Shown: piece by piece, positions 8,486-17,799 of the stretch
Position numbering within the stretch: position 1 is the first letter of the stretch
Layout: each line of letters begins with the position of its first letter
Assembly (NCBI RefSeq): GCF_019890635.1
Contig: NZ_JAIOAB010000013.1
Location: 62,001-126,000 of the forward strand
Origin: Streptomyces sennicomposti
Lineage (GTDB): Bacteria > Actinomycetota > Actinomycetes > Streptomycetales > Streptomycetaceae
Length of the DNA: 64,000 nucleotides
Reading direction: 5' to 3'
Made by a program: the position numbers and the translations under genes
The notes under the pieces: model-generated
The model's input: the letters and a program-made list of their open reading frames with translations, nothing else
The model's database searches: none
Told to the model about the DNA's origin: nothing

Positions 8486-9307
8486 TCAGTTCCCTCCGGT
8501 GCGCTCCAGCGGGATCTTCTGGCCCGCCTCGATCGCGACGGGCAGCCGGTTCTCGGCCGGCGGGAGCGGGCAGGTCGCCAGGTCGGTGTAGGCGCACGGC
8601 AGGTTCCCGGCGCGGTTGAAGTCGACGGTCACCCGGCCGTCGACGTCCGGCGCGGCGATCTGCACGGAGCGGTTCGCCGCGTACGTCGTCACCCCCGAGG
8701 TCCGGTCGGTGAACAGCACCAGCAGGCTGCCGGGCGTCTTGCCGTTGAACGCGGTCAACCGGTGCACCGCGCCCTCTAGTTCGAACTCGACCCGCCCGGG
8801 CGAGTCGTAGACGTGTTCCAGGCCCTCCACCGAGGCGCCGACCGTCACCGGGCGCGGCTCCTCGAACGGCAGGAAACGTCCCTCGACGACCCAGCGCGGG
8901 TCCGGCGTGTAGGCGGGGGTGTGGATGAACGAGGTGCGCAGGGCGTTCCCGGGGTGGCGGGGCCGCACGATGTCGTGGCCGCCGCGCTTGGCGACCTCGA
9001 TCACCGCGTCACCGGCGGCGGGGAAGAGGCTGGTCCGTTCGCCGAGCACCCCGAAGTCGTGGCGTCCGCGCAGCACTTGGCCGTCGAGGACCAGCTCCTC
9101 GCCCTCGGCCAGTTCGACCACCACGCCCTCGGGGGTGCTCGACCACGCCCCGGGGGCGTCCTCGAAGCGGGTCGGCTCCGCGTTCAGCCAGTGCAGACTG
9201 GTGATGGCGAGGAACCCGTGCGGTCCGGCGAGGTCCTCCTCCTTCTGCCGGTGCCACTGCTCCCACTCCGCCGCGAAGCTCTGCCGGTCGATGTCCTGGA
9301 CGGTCAT
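8486..9307 (-). CDS. DUF1684 domain protein
   Basis: This 273-residue protein is probably cytoplasmic (no signal peptide, no membrane segment). It matches the DUF1684 family by its pattern: N-terminal FAAEWEQWHRQKEEDLAGPHG followed by SLHWLN, then the C-terminal block with DFNRAGNLPCAYTDLATCPLPPAENRLPVAI. The family function is unknown to me. The Cys residues in NLPCAY and TCPLPP and the conserved Asn/Tyr may be functional. The start at 9307 has AAGGAG seven bases upstream. A cysteine-type leader peptide ORF with its own promoter lies 237 bp upstream on the same strand, which hints that the gene belongs to the sulfur-responsive set. Confidence 0.85.
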   Translation of the reverse strand: MTVQDIDRQSFAAEWEQWHRQKEEDLAGPHGFLAITSLHWLNAEPTRFEDAPGAWSSTPEGVVVELAEGEELVLDGQVLRGRHDFGVLGERTSLFPAAGDAVIEVAKRGGHDIVRPRHPGNALRTSFIHTPAYTPDPRWVVEGRFLPFEEPRPVTVGASVEGLEHVYDSPGRVEFELEGAVHRLTAFNGKTPGSLLVLFTDRTSGVTTYAANRSVQIAAPDVDGRVTVDFNRAGNLPCAYTDLATCPLPPAENRLPVAIEAGQKIPLERTGGN

Positions 9308-9544
9308 GCGTACTCCTTGCGACGTGGGTGGTCCGGGGATGCCTGGCCGCGGCCCGGGCCGGGCGCGTCGGGCCGGACGCGTCGGCGGGCCGGGCGCGTG
9401 CGGGCCGTCGTCCCGGCGTGGTCGGACCAGGGTGACCGGGTGGCGTACGACGGCGTGACGGTGACCGGCCGGCGTACACGGCGTGGCAGGGGCCCGCAAC
9501 CGCCTCTGGGACGTGCGGGCGGGAAGAGGGCCGGAGTGTGCCGG

Positions 9545-9628
9545 TCAGCGGGCGTGGCGACACAGCGCGGCGGCGACGCGGACGAGGTCCACGGCGCGGC
9601 GGCGGGTCAGCGGCTCCAGCGGGAACAT
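9545..9628 (-). CDS. Leader peptide ORF, cysteine/sulfur-attenuation type
   Basis: A 27-codon ORF ends with TRRRAVDLVRVAAALC followed by four residues. This is the RRxVDLxRxxxxxC pattern of actinobacterial leader peptides that precede sulfur-assimilation genes, where a Cys codon near the end is thought to sense cysteine. A TTGACA-18-TTGCAT promoter ends six bases before the ATG, so the mRNA is probably leaderless. The next gene on this strand is DUF1684, 237 bp on. Confidence 0.65.
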   Translation of the reverse strand: MFPLEPLTRRRAVDLVRVAAALCRHAR

Positions 9629-9634
9629 GCCGGG

Positions 9635-9664
9635 ATGCAAGCACGCGGTGGATGAACGTGTCAA
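9635..9664 (-). promoter_or_regulatory. Promoter of the minus-strand leader peptide
   Basis: On the minus strand TTGACA (9664-9659) is separated by 18 bp from TTGCAT (9640-9635), and the ATG at 9628 begins six bases after the -10. The perfect -35 and the short distance suggest transcription starts at the ATG itself. Confidence 0.65.
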
Positions 9665-9848
9665 CGTCGCCTCGCAGTCCGGACGTTGCGGACAGCGGGT
9701 CCGCGACGGCGCCCTTGTGGTCCACCGCGTTCCCGGAGCGCCCCCAGCGCAGGCGGACGGCGCCCGCCCCCGCGCCCCGCGCGCCGCAGTGCGCCCCGCA
9801 GCGGGTGAAACGACCGCGATGCGCTGGTGCGTCGCGGCTTCCATGTGG

Positions 9849-9854
9849 TTATCT
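9849..9854 (+). promoter_or_regulatory. Probable -10 element of the plus-strand leader peptide
   Basis: TTATCT ends six bases before the ATG at 9861, the same geometry as the opposite-strand leader, implying another leaderless transcript. The -35 region (around 9824-9829, CTGGTG) is weak. Confidence 0.45.
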
Positions 9855-9860
9855 GGCCCC

Positions 9861-9935
9861 ATGACCGTGCTCGTGACCCGCCGCCACGTCGACTACGTGC
9901 GTGTCACCACCACGGGTTGTCCCGCCGCAGGCTGA
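9861..9935 (+). CDS. Leader peptide ORF upstream of metY, cysteine/sulfur-attenuation type
   Basis: A 24-codon ORF contains TRRHVDYVRVTTTGC, the RRHVDxxRxxxxxC pattern of actinobacterial leader peptides linked to sulfur genes, with the Cys codon five codons before the stop. It lies 229 bp before metY, the first gene of the sulfhydrylation pair. I infer that ribosome stalling at the Cys codon during cysteine shortage tunes metYX transcription. Confidence 0.7.
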   Translation: MTVLVTRRHVDYVRVTTTGCPAAG

Positions 9936-10164
9936 CCCCGCGCACTCCGGCCCTCCGGGCCGTCTCCTTCCCCCCTCGCAGAGCACCGCACCAGACTGTC
10001 AACACGCCTCCCTCCGGACCGTGTCGGCGGTGTGCGGTCCCTGCGCGCATCCCCGGACCCGCAGCCGTACCACCACCACGGACGTACCCGCACCTCGGGG
10101 TGCGCCCCCGTACCCGGGACATACCCGCGTCGCGCGCCCCGTCCTCCGCACCGAGGAGCCTCAC

Positions 10165-11526
10165 ATGAGCCAGCCCATCGACTCCGTCACCGCCGGTCAC
10201 ACCCCCGAGGAGGAGCCGCCCGGCCCCGACACCTCCGCCTGGTCGTTCGAGACCAAGCAGATCCACGCGGGCGCCGCGCCCGACCCGACGACCGGCGCCC
10301 GGGTGACGCCGATCTACCAGACGACGTCGTTCGTGTTCCGCGACACCCAGCACGCCGCCGACCTGTTCTCGCTGGCCGAGCCCGGCAACATCTACACCCG
10401 GATCCACAACCCCACCCAGGACGTCTTCGAGCAGCGCGTCGCCGCCCTGGAGGGCGGGGTCGCGGCCGTCGCGCTGTCCTCCGGGCAGGCCGCGGAGACC
10501 CTGGCGATCCTGACGGCGGCGAGCGCCGGCGACCACATCGTCTCCAGCACCTCGCTCTACGGCGGCACCTACAATCTGTTCCGGCACACGCTGCCGAAGC
10601 TCGGCGTCGAGGTGTCGTTCGTGGACGACCCGGGCGACACCGAGGCCTGGCGGGCGGCGATCCGGCCGAACACCAAGGCGCTGTTCGCCGAGACGCTGGG
10701 CAACCCGCGCGGCGACGTGCTCGACGTACGGGCGGTCGCGGACGTGGCGCACGCGGCCGGGCTGCCGCTGATCGTGGACAACACCCTGCCGACCCCGTAC
10801 CTGCTGCGCCCCATCGAGCACGGCGCGGACGTGGTCGTGCACTCGGCGACCAAGTTCCTGGGCGGGCACGGCACGGCGATCGCGGGCGTGGTCGTGGACG
10901 GCGGGACCTTCGACTTCGGGGCGCACGCCGAGCGGTTCCCGGACTTCAACGAGCCCGACCCGAGCTACCACGGGCTGCGGTACTGGCCGGCGCTCGGCCC
11001 GGGGGCCTTCGCCGTGAAGCTGCGGGTGCAGTTGCTGCGCGACCTCGGTCCGGCTCTCTCCCCGCACTCGGCCTTCCTGCTGCTGCAGGGTGTGGAGACG
11101 CTGAGCCTGCGCATCGAGCGGCACTCGGCGAACGCGCTGGCGCTGGCCGAGTGGCTGGAGCAGCGCGACGAGGTGGCGGCCGTGCACTACCCGGGGCTGC
11201 CGTCCAGCAAGTGGTACGAGGCGGGTCGGAAATATCTGCCCCGGGGTGCGGGCGCGCTGGTCTCCTTCGAGCTGCGCGACGGCGTGGAGGCGGGCAAGCG
11301 GTTCGTGGACGCGGTCGAGCTGTTCAGCCACCTCGCCAACATCGGCGACGTACGCAGCCTGATCATCCACCCGGCGTCCACCACGCACAGCCAGCTCGAC
11401 GAGGAGCAGCTGGCGGCCACCGGCGCCTCGCCGGGTCTGGTGCGGCTCTCGGTCGGGCTGGAGAACCTGGCCGATCTGAAGGCCGATCTGGAGGCGGGGT
11501 TCCGCGCGGCGAAGGGCGCGTCCTGA
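10165..11526 (+). CDS. metY: O-acetylhomoserine sulfhydrylase (PLP enzyme)
   Basis: MetY makes homocysteine (and may make cysteine) from O-acetyl-homoserine and sulfide. The 453-residue sequence has the Cys/Met-metabolism PLP fold. [25 protein letters not shown] is preceded by an acidic N-terminal tail of about 30 residues, the substrate/cofactor motifs are [13 protein letters not shown] and [13 protein letters not shown], and the PLP Lys is in [13 protein letters not shown]. The ATG at 10165 has GAGGAG at a good distance; the frame upstream is non-coding leader. The metX start lies just after its stop, so the pair is one operon, and the leader peptide at 9861 is the likely control point. Confidence 0.95.
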   Translation: MSQPIDSVTAGHTPEEEPPGPDTSAWSFETKQIHAGAAPDPTTGARVTPIYQTTSFVFRDTQHAADLFSLAEPGNIYTRIHNPTQDVFEQRVAALEGGVAAVALSSGQAAETLAILTAASAGDHIVSSTSLYGGTYNLFRHTLPKLGVEVSFVDDPGDTEAWRAAIRPNTKALFAETLGNPRGDVLDVRAVADVAHAAGLPLIVDNTLPTPYLLRPIEHGADVVVHSATKFLGGHGTAIAGVVVDGGTFDFGAHAERFPDFNEPDPSYHGLRYWPALGPGAFAVKLRVQLLRDLGPALSPHSAFLLLQGVETLSLRIERHSANALALAEWLEQRDEVAAVHYPGLPSSKWYEAGRKYLPRGAGALVSFELRDGVEAGKRFVDAVELFSHLANIGDVRSLIIHPASTTHSQLDEEQLAATGASPGLVRLSVGLENLADLKADLEAGFRAAKGAS

Positions 11527-11531
11527 ACACC

Positions 11532-12686
11532 GTGCTGACGCCGTCCGCGGTCCCCCTCCCGCCGGCCTCCGGGGCCTGGCGGGAGGGGGACCCGCCCGGG
11601 CGCCGCCAGTGGTACGAGCGCGCCGCGCCGCTGCCGCTGGAGGCGGGCGGCGAACTCCCGGGCGTACGGCTGGCGTTCGAGACCTGGGGGCGGCTCGCGC
11701 CGGACCGGTCCAACGCGGTGCTGGTGCTGCACGCGCTGACCGGTGACAGCCATGTGGCGGGCGCGGCCGGGCCCGGTCATCCCAGCCCCGGCTGGTGGGA
11801 CGGGCTGGTCGGCGCGGGGCGGGCGCTCGACACGGACCGCTGGTTCGTCGTCGCCCCGAACGTCCTCGGCGGCTGCCAGGGCAGCACCGGACCGTCCTCC
11901 CCCGCGCCCGGGGGACGCCCCTGGGGCAGCCGCTTCCCGTTCCTGACACAGCGTGACCAAGTGTCGGTGGAGGCGGACTTGGCCGACGCGCTCGGCGTCG
12001 ACCGGTGGGCGCTGGTCGTCGGCGGGTCGATGGGCGGGATGCGGGCGCTGGAGTGGGCCGTGTCGTATCCGGAGCGGACGGGGGCGCTGCTGCTGCTCGC
12101 CACGACGGCGGCGGCGAGCGCGGAGCAGATCGCCTGGGCGACCGTACAACTGCACGCCGTGCGCGGCGATCCGCACTGGCGCGGCGGCGACTACCACGAC
12201 GCGGGCCCCGGACGCGGCCCGCACGCCGGGCTCGGCCTGGCCCGGCGTCTCGCCCACGTCACCTATCGCAGCGAACCGGAGCTGCAGAGCCGTTTCGGCC
12301 GGGCGCCGCAGGGTGCGGAGGACCCCTGGCAGGGCGGCCGCTACCAGGTCGAGTCGTATCTCGACCACCATGCCGCCAAGCTCGTCCGCCGTTTCGACGC
12401 GGGCAGTTACGTCACCCTCACCGAGGCCATGAACAGCCACGACATCGGCCGGGGGCGCGGCGGTGTGCGGGCCGCCCTGAGCCGGGTGACCGCTCCGGCG
12501 CTCGTCGCCGGTGTGGACTCGGACCGCCTCTATCCGCCGTACCAGCAGGCCGAGTTGGCGGCCGGCATCCCCACCGCGGACCGTCTGCGGGTGATCGAGT
12601 CCCCGTACGGCCACGACGGTTTCCTCATCGAGGCGGAGCAGGTCGCCTCGCTCGTCTCCGAACTCCTCGGCCGGACCGACGCCTGA
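11532..12686 (+). CDS. metX: Homoserine O-acetyltransferase
   Basis: MetX transfers acetyl from acetyl-CoA to homoserine, supplying the MetY substrate. The 384-residue alpha/beta-hydrolase has HALTGDSHVAG near residue 66, the nucleophile Ser in VVGGSMGGMRALEW, the acid Asp in VAGVDSDRLYPPYQQ and the catalytic His in YGHDGFLIE. The GTG at 11532 is chosen as the first in-frame start after the metY stop (gap 5 bp). The ribosome site is weak, so translation is probably coupled to metY. The N-terminal 20 residues are variable. Confidence 0.93.
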   Translation: MLTPSAVPLPPASGAWREGDPPGRRQWYERAAPLPLEAGGELPGVRLAFETWGRLAPDRSNAVLVLHALTGDSHVAGAAGPGHPSPGWWDGLVGAGRALDTDRWFVVAPNVLGGCQGSTGPSSPAPGGRPWGSRFPFLTQRDQVSVEADLADALGVDRWALVVGGSMGGMRALEWAVSYPERTGALLLLATTAAASAEQIAWATVQLHAVRGDPHWRGGDYHDAGPGRGPHAGLGLARRLAHVTYRSEPELQSRFGRAPQGAEDPWQGGRYQVESYLDHHAAKLVRRFDAGSYVTLTEAMNSHDIGRGRGGVRAALSRVTAPALVAGVDSDRLYPPYQQAELAAGIPTADRLRVIESPYGHDGFLIEAEQVASLVSELLGRTDA

Positions 12687-12758
12687 CGGAACCCTCCGGG
12701 GCGGCTTCGGTGGCGCGGGCCGGGCGACGCGGCCTTTCCAGCGTGACTCATGGGGCGC

Positions 12759-12800
12759 GGCTCGCGCGGCGTGGCTCGCGCGGCGCGGCTCGCGAGGCGA
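12759..12800. repeat. Three 14-bp tandem repeats in the aceA upstream region
   Basis: GGCTCGCGCGGCGT at 12759-12772 is followed by two further copies at 12773 and 12787 with one and two changes. They lie in the 449-bp gap between metX and aceA, just upstream of the ScfR-type motifs. Confidence 0.6.
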
Positions 12801-12817
12801 CACCTTCGCGGCGCGGC

Positions 12818-12866
12818 CTTCGCAACCTTGGCGAAGTGGGCCGCGAAGATTCGCAGAACTTGGCAG
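12818..12866 (+). promoter_or_regulatory. ScfR/RamB-type operators upstream of aceA
   Basis: CTTCGCAACCTTGGCGAAG (12818-12836) is an inverted repeat with 6-bp arms, and TTCGCAGAACTTGGCAG (12850-12866) is a direct repeat nearly identical to the site at 7538. RamB of mycobacteria and corynebacteria controls isocitrate lyase through TTTGCAAA-like words; these look like a GC-shifted version. The rest of the gap from 12867 to 13135 shows no gene. Confidence 0.65.
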
Positions 12867-13135
12867 TCGTCCACAGTTGATGGCACCCAGTGCCAGTGTC
12901 AGAGTCGTACTGCGGCCCGCCGGAACCGGCCGGGCGCCACCTGGGTCCGGGGCTCGATTCGCCAGCCCTGACGTCGGAGATCCCGGCAGTGGTGGTGTTC
13001 GGTACCGGCAGCATTGCTCACTCGCGTCCGATCCGGACCACGGCGGGCCGCAGCCCCAAAAGACACGCAGTGCCACCCCGAGCCGTCGCGGTTCGCGGCC
13101 GGCGCACGCGACAGACCGAGGAGACGGTGACAGTC

Positions 13136-14419
<1,284 letters not shown>

Positions 14420-14522
14420 GCCGCCCGGCCGGGCGCCCTCTTCCGGACCCGGCCCGTCCTCGGCAGGGGCGGAGGGCGGCGACCGTCTCCGCCGTCCTCT
14501 GCTCCACCCATCAGGAGAACCG

Positions 14523-16115
14523 ATGACCACCCTCGCACCGCCGCACCAGATCCGTGTCCTCGCCGCCCCGGGACACCGGCACGACGAGATCCTCACCCCC
14601 GCCGCCCTGGACTTCGTCGGCCGCCTGACCGCCGAGTTCGGACAACGTCGGCAGGATCTCCTCAAGGAGCGCCGCCGGCAGGCCCTGCGGCTGGCGTCGG
14701 GATCGCCGCTCGACTTCCCGATGGTCACCTCCGGCGTGCGCGCCGACCGGAGCTGGCGCGTCGCCCCGCCCGCGCCCGGACTGACCGACCGCCGCGTGGA
14801 GATCACCGGCCCGCCCGACCGGCGGACGACCGTCGACGCGCTCAACTCCGGTGCCCGCGTGTGGATGGCGGACTTCGAGGACGCCACCGCCCCGCTGTGG
14901 GACAACGTCGTGGGCGGCCAGCTCAACCTGCTCGACGCGATCGAGCGCCGGATCGACTTCACCACCCCCGAGGGCGGGGATTACCGGCTCGGCGAGCGGC
15001 TCGCGACCGTCATGGTCCGCCCGCGCGGCTGGCACCTGGACGAGGAGCACCTGGAGTACGACGGCCGCCCGGTGCCGGCCGCGCTCGTCGACTTCGGCCT
15101 CTACTTCTTCCACTGCGCGCAGCGCCGGATCGACGCCGGCCAGGGACCGTACTTCTACCTGCCCAAGCTGGAGAACCGCTACGAGGCACGGCTGTGGAAC
15201 GACGTGTTCCTGTACGCGCAGGAGCAGTTGGGCATCCCCAGGGGCACGGTCCGCGCGACCGTCCTGATCGAGACGATCACCGCCGCCTTCGAGATGGAGG
15301 AGATCCTCTACGAACTGCGCGAGCACAGCGCGGGGTTGAACGCGGGCCGCTGGGACTATCTGTTCAGCCTGATCAAGACCTTCGGTCACCGCACCGACTT
15401 CCTCCTCCCGGACCGCGCGAAGGTCACGACGACCGCGCCGTTCCTGCGGGCGTACACCGAACTCCTCGTGCGCACCTGCCACCGGCGCGGGGCGCACGCC
15501 ATCGGCGGCACGGCCGCGCAGGTGCCGGGCGGGGACCCGGCCGCACGCGAGGCCGCGCTCGCCACGGTGCGGCTGGACAAGGAACGGGAGGCCGAGGACG
15601 GGTTCGACGGCTCCCGGGTGGCCCGTCCGGAGCTGGTCCCGGTGTGCCGCGAGGTGTTCGACGGCGTCCTCGGCGACCGCCCGCACCAGCTCGACCGTTC
15701 CCGTGACGACGTGGAGGTGACCGCCGCCGACCTGCTGTCGGTGCGCCGGATCAGCGGCCCGCCGACACCGGAGGGCGTGCGCACCAACGTCTCCGTCGCG
15801 CTGCGCTACTACGCCGCCTGGCTGCGCGGGCAGGGCGCGGTCGCCGTCGACGGTCTGATGGAGGACGCGGCCACCGCCGAGATCGCCCGGGTGCAGATCT
15901 GGCAGTGGCTGCGGCACCGGGTGATCGAACGGGAGACGGTGCTGCGGCTGCTGGACGACGAGATCGCCGCGCTGGGCGCCGCGTACCCGTGGGCGCCGGT
16001 CGAGGACATCCGCGGCCTCTTCGAACGGACCGCGATGACCGGTGAGTTGCCGCTCTTCTTCACCCCGGACGCCTACACCCGCCACCTGGTGCGCCGGACG
16101 GAGGACGAGGCATGA
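14523..16115 (+). CDS. aceB: Malate synthase (A type)
   Basis: AceB condenses glyoxylate with acetyl-CoA to malate. The 530-residue protein has the malate synthase A arrangement: MADFEDATAPLWDN, the active-site Arg in VMVRPRGWH, the PKLENRYEARLWNDVF and ATVLIETITAAFEMEEIL strands of the TIM barrel, RWDYLFSLIKTF, and the C-terminal plug with GLMEDAATAEIARVQIWQW carrying the catalytic Asp. AGGAG lies before the ATG. The stop overlaps the next start as ATGA. Confidence 0.95.
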   Translation: MTTLAPPHQIRVLAAPGHRHDEILTPAALDFVGRLTAEFGQRRQDLLKERRRQALRLASGSPLDFPMVTSGVRADRSWRVAPPAPGLTDRRVEITGPPDRRTTVDALNSGARVWMADFEDATAPLWDNVVGGQLNLLDAIERRIDFTTPEGGDYRLGERLATVMVRPRGWHLDEEHLEYDGRPVPAALVDFGLYFFHCAQRRIDAGQGPYFYLPKLENRYEARLWNDVFLYAQEQLGIPRGTVRATVLIETITAAFEMEEILYELREHSAGLNAGRWDYLFSLIKTFGHRTDFLLPDRAKVTTTAPFLRAYTELLVRTCHRRGAHAIGGTAAQVPGGDPAAREAALATVRLDKEREAEDGFDGSRVARPELVPVCREVFDGVLGDRPHQLDRSRDDVEVTAADLLSVRRISGPPTPEGVRTNVSVALRYYAAWLRGQGAVAVDGLMEDAATAEIARVQIWQWLRHRVIERETVLRLLDDEIAALGAAYPWAPVEDIRGLFERTAMTGELPLFFTPDAYTRHLVRRTEDEA

Positions 16116-17200
16116 GCGCGAACGGTACGACGAGCGTCGCCGGCGGGAGCCTGCGCGCGGACGGCACGGCGAACCCCGGCGGGAGCGTGCGCGCGGCCGG
16201 CACGCCGGACGGAGGCCAGGGCATACGCACGGACGCCGCGCCCGACGGAGGCCAGGGCATACGCACGGACGCCGCGCCGGACGGAGGCCGGAACGTGCGC
16301 GCGGCTGCCGCGCCGGCCGGCGGCCGGGCCCCGGCGGCTGGCATCCGCCGTGTCGGTGTCGTCGGCGGCGGGCAGATGGGCGCCGGGATCGCCGAGGTGT
16401 GCGCGCGGGCCGGGCTGGACACGGTGGTGTGCGAGGTGGACGCGGTGGCGGCCCGCGCCGCCCGGGAGCGGGTGGCCGCCTCCCTGGACCGTGCCGTGCG
16501 GCGCGGCAGGCTGGCGCCGGACGCCGCCGCGGACGCGCTGGCCCGCTTGGTCTTCACCGGCCGCCTCGACGACCTCGCCGACCGGCAGCTCGTCGTGGAG
16601 GCCGTGGTGGAGAACCCGGCCGCCAAGACGGACGTGTTCGCCGCCCTGGACAAGATCGTCGAGGACCCGGACGCGGTACTGGCCACCAACACCTCCTCGC
16701 TGCCCGTCATGCGGCTGGGGATGGCGACCGGCCGGGCGGACCGGGTGGTGGGCCTGCACTTCTTCAACCCCGTGCCGGTGCTGCCGCTCGTGGAGGTGGT
16801 GACCTCCCTGCACACCTCCGCCGCGACGACCGCCGCCGTCGAGGAGTTCGCGACCCGCACCCTGGGCAAGACCGTGATCCGCTCCCAGGACCGGGCCGGC
16901 TTCGTCGTCAACGCCCTGCTCGTCCCGTATCTGCTGGCCGCCGTCCGGATGGCGGAGTCCGGCTTCGCCACGGCGGCGGACATCGACACCGGCATGGAGC
17001 TGGGCTGCGCCCACCCCATGGGGCCGCTCAGGCTCGCCGACCTGATCGGCCTGGACACGGTCGCCTCGATCGCGGAGTCGCTGTACGACGAGTTCCGCGA
17101 GGCGCTGTACGCGCCGCCGCCCCTGCTGCTGCGGATGGTGGAGGCGGGACTCCTCGGCCGGAAGACGGGCCGGGGGTTCCACACCTACGACCAGGCGTGA
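16112..17200 (+). CDS. 3-hydroxyacyl-CoA (3-hydroxybutyryl-CoA) dehydrogenase with a repetitive N-terminal extension
   Basis: The enzyme reversibly oxidises 3-hydroxyacyl-CoA with NAD. The core starts near residue 76 with the Rossmann motif VGVVGGGQMGAGIAEV. The active-site segment is GLHFFNPVPVLPLVEVV (catalytic His), then NALLVPYLLAA and the C-terminal domain ending LGRKTGRGFHTYD; the core alone matches the usual length of about 285. The first 75 residues are extra: 12-residue repeats of the type APDGGQGIRTDA encoded by 36-bp DNA repeats. The ATG at 16112 overlaps the aceB stop, so the extension is probably translated, though a later start would give a normal enzyme. Confidence 0.88.
   Translation: MSANGTTSVAGGSLRADGTANPGGSVRAAGTPDGGQGIRTDAAPDGGQGIRTDAAPDGGRNVRAAAAPAGGRAPAAGIRRVGVVGGGQMGAGIAEVCARAGLDTVVCEVDAVAARAARERVAASLDRAVRRGRLAPDAAADALARLVFTGRLDDLADRQLVVEAVVENPAAKTDVFAALDKIVEDPDAVLATNTSSLPVMRLGMATGRADRVVGLHFFNPVPVLPLVEVVTSLHTSAATTAAVEEFATRTLGKTVIRSQDRAGFVVNALLVPYLLAAVRMAESGFATAADIDTGMELGCAHPMGPLRLADLIGLDTVASIAESLYDEFREALYAPPPLLLRMVEAGLLGRKTGRGFHTYDQA
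16175..16318 (+). repeat. 36-bp tandem repeats inside the hydroxyacyl-CoA dehydrogenase gene
   Basis: Four 36-bp units are readable, the second and third (starting 16211 and 16247) almost identical and the flanking ones (16175, 16283) degenerate. Each encodes twelve residues of the PDGGQGIRTDAA type, so copy-number change would keep the frame. Confidence 0.8.
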
Positions 17201-17235
17201 GGGCCTGGTACGGGGCGGGCTGAGGGGCCCGCCGC

Positions 17236-17261
17236 GCCGCCGGGGTGAGGGTCCCGGCGGC
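17236..17261 (+). terminator. Hairpin terminator after the glyoxylate operon
   Basis: GCCGCCGGG (17236-17244) pairs with CCCGGCGGC (17253-17261) around an 8-base loop, 35 bp after the stop of the dehydrogenase. No U-run follows. Confidence 0.7.
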
Positions 17262-17424
17262 ACCTGAGGGGACGGGCGGGAAGCGCGTGTGCGGCGCTTC
17301 CCGCCCACCTCGTTCCCGGGGCCCCACTCGCCCCCCGGTCCCTCGAAAGTGACCTGGGTCACCATCCGGATGACGGACACGTGCGCCTGTTCCGGTGCGA
17401 CTGGTCGTAGGCTGCCGGTAGCAG

Positions 17425-17620
17425 CTGGTTCGCCCCGTCCGCCAGGCGGGATGCGTCGCAAGAGGGAACCCGGTGGGAATCCGGGACTGCCCCGCAGCGG
17501 TGAGCGGGAACGACCGCCGTCATACGCACTGGGTCCGACGTACCGGACCTGGGAAGCGACGGCCAGTAGGTGTCTCGTCCGACGAGACGCGCCCGCGAGT
17601 CCGAAGACCTGCCAACTGCC
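17425..17620 (+). ncRNA. Cobalamin riboswitch upstream of metE
   Basis: The segment shows the conserved parts of the RF00174-type aptamer in order: GGTTCGCC near 17428, AGAGGGAACCCGGTG followed by GGAATCCGGGACTGCCCCGC, CGGTGAGC, a variable stem, CGACGGCCAGTAGG, and the B12 box GAGTCCGAAGACCTGCC at 17597-17613. B12 repression of metE through such an element is established for Streptomyces. Binding of adenosylcobalamin should shut the 5' leader of metE, whose start is 180 bp further on. Ends are approximate. Confidence 0.93.
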
Positions 17621-17799
17621 CGCGTGCGGACCGTTCCGTGCGCGGACATCCCGGTGACCTCGAGGGCGGGTCGGCGTACACACCAGACGGAACGACCGTG
17701 CCTGTGCCGCGCGGGGTCGTGACCGTCCGGTTCGTCACCCCTTCGCGCTCTCGTCCCGTCCCCGGGATCTCAGGGATTCATCTCGCGAAGGAGATCTCC

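Noticed and set aside
9936..10164. SAM riboswitch (SAM-IV type) before metY
   Set aside because: The conserved SAM-IV core words are absent; the leader peptide explains regulation better.
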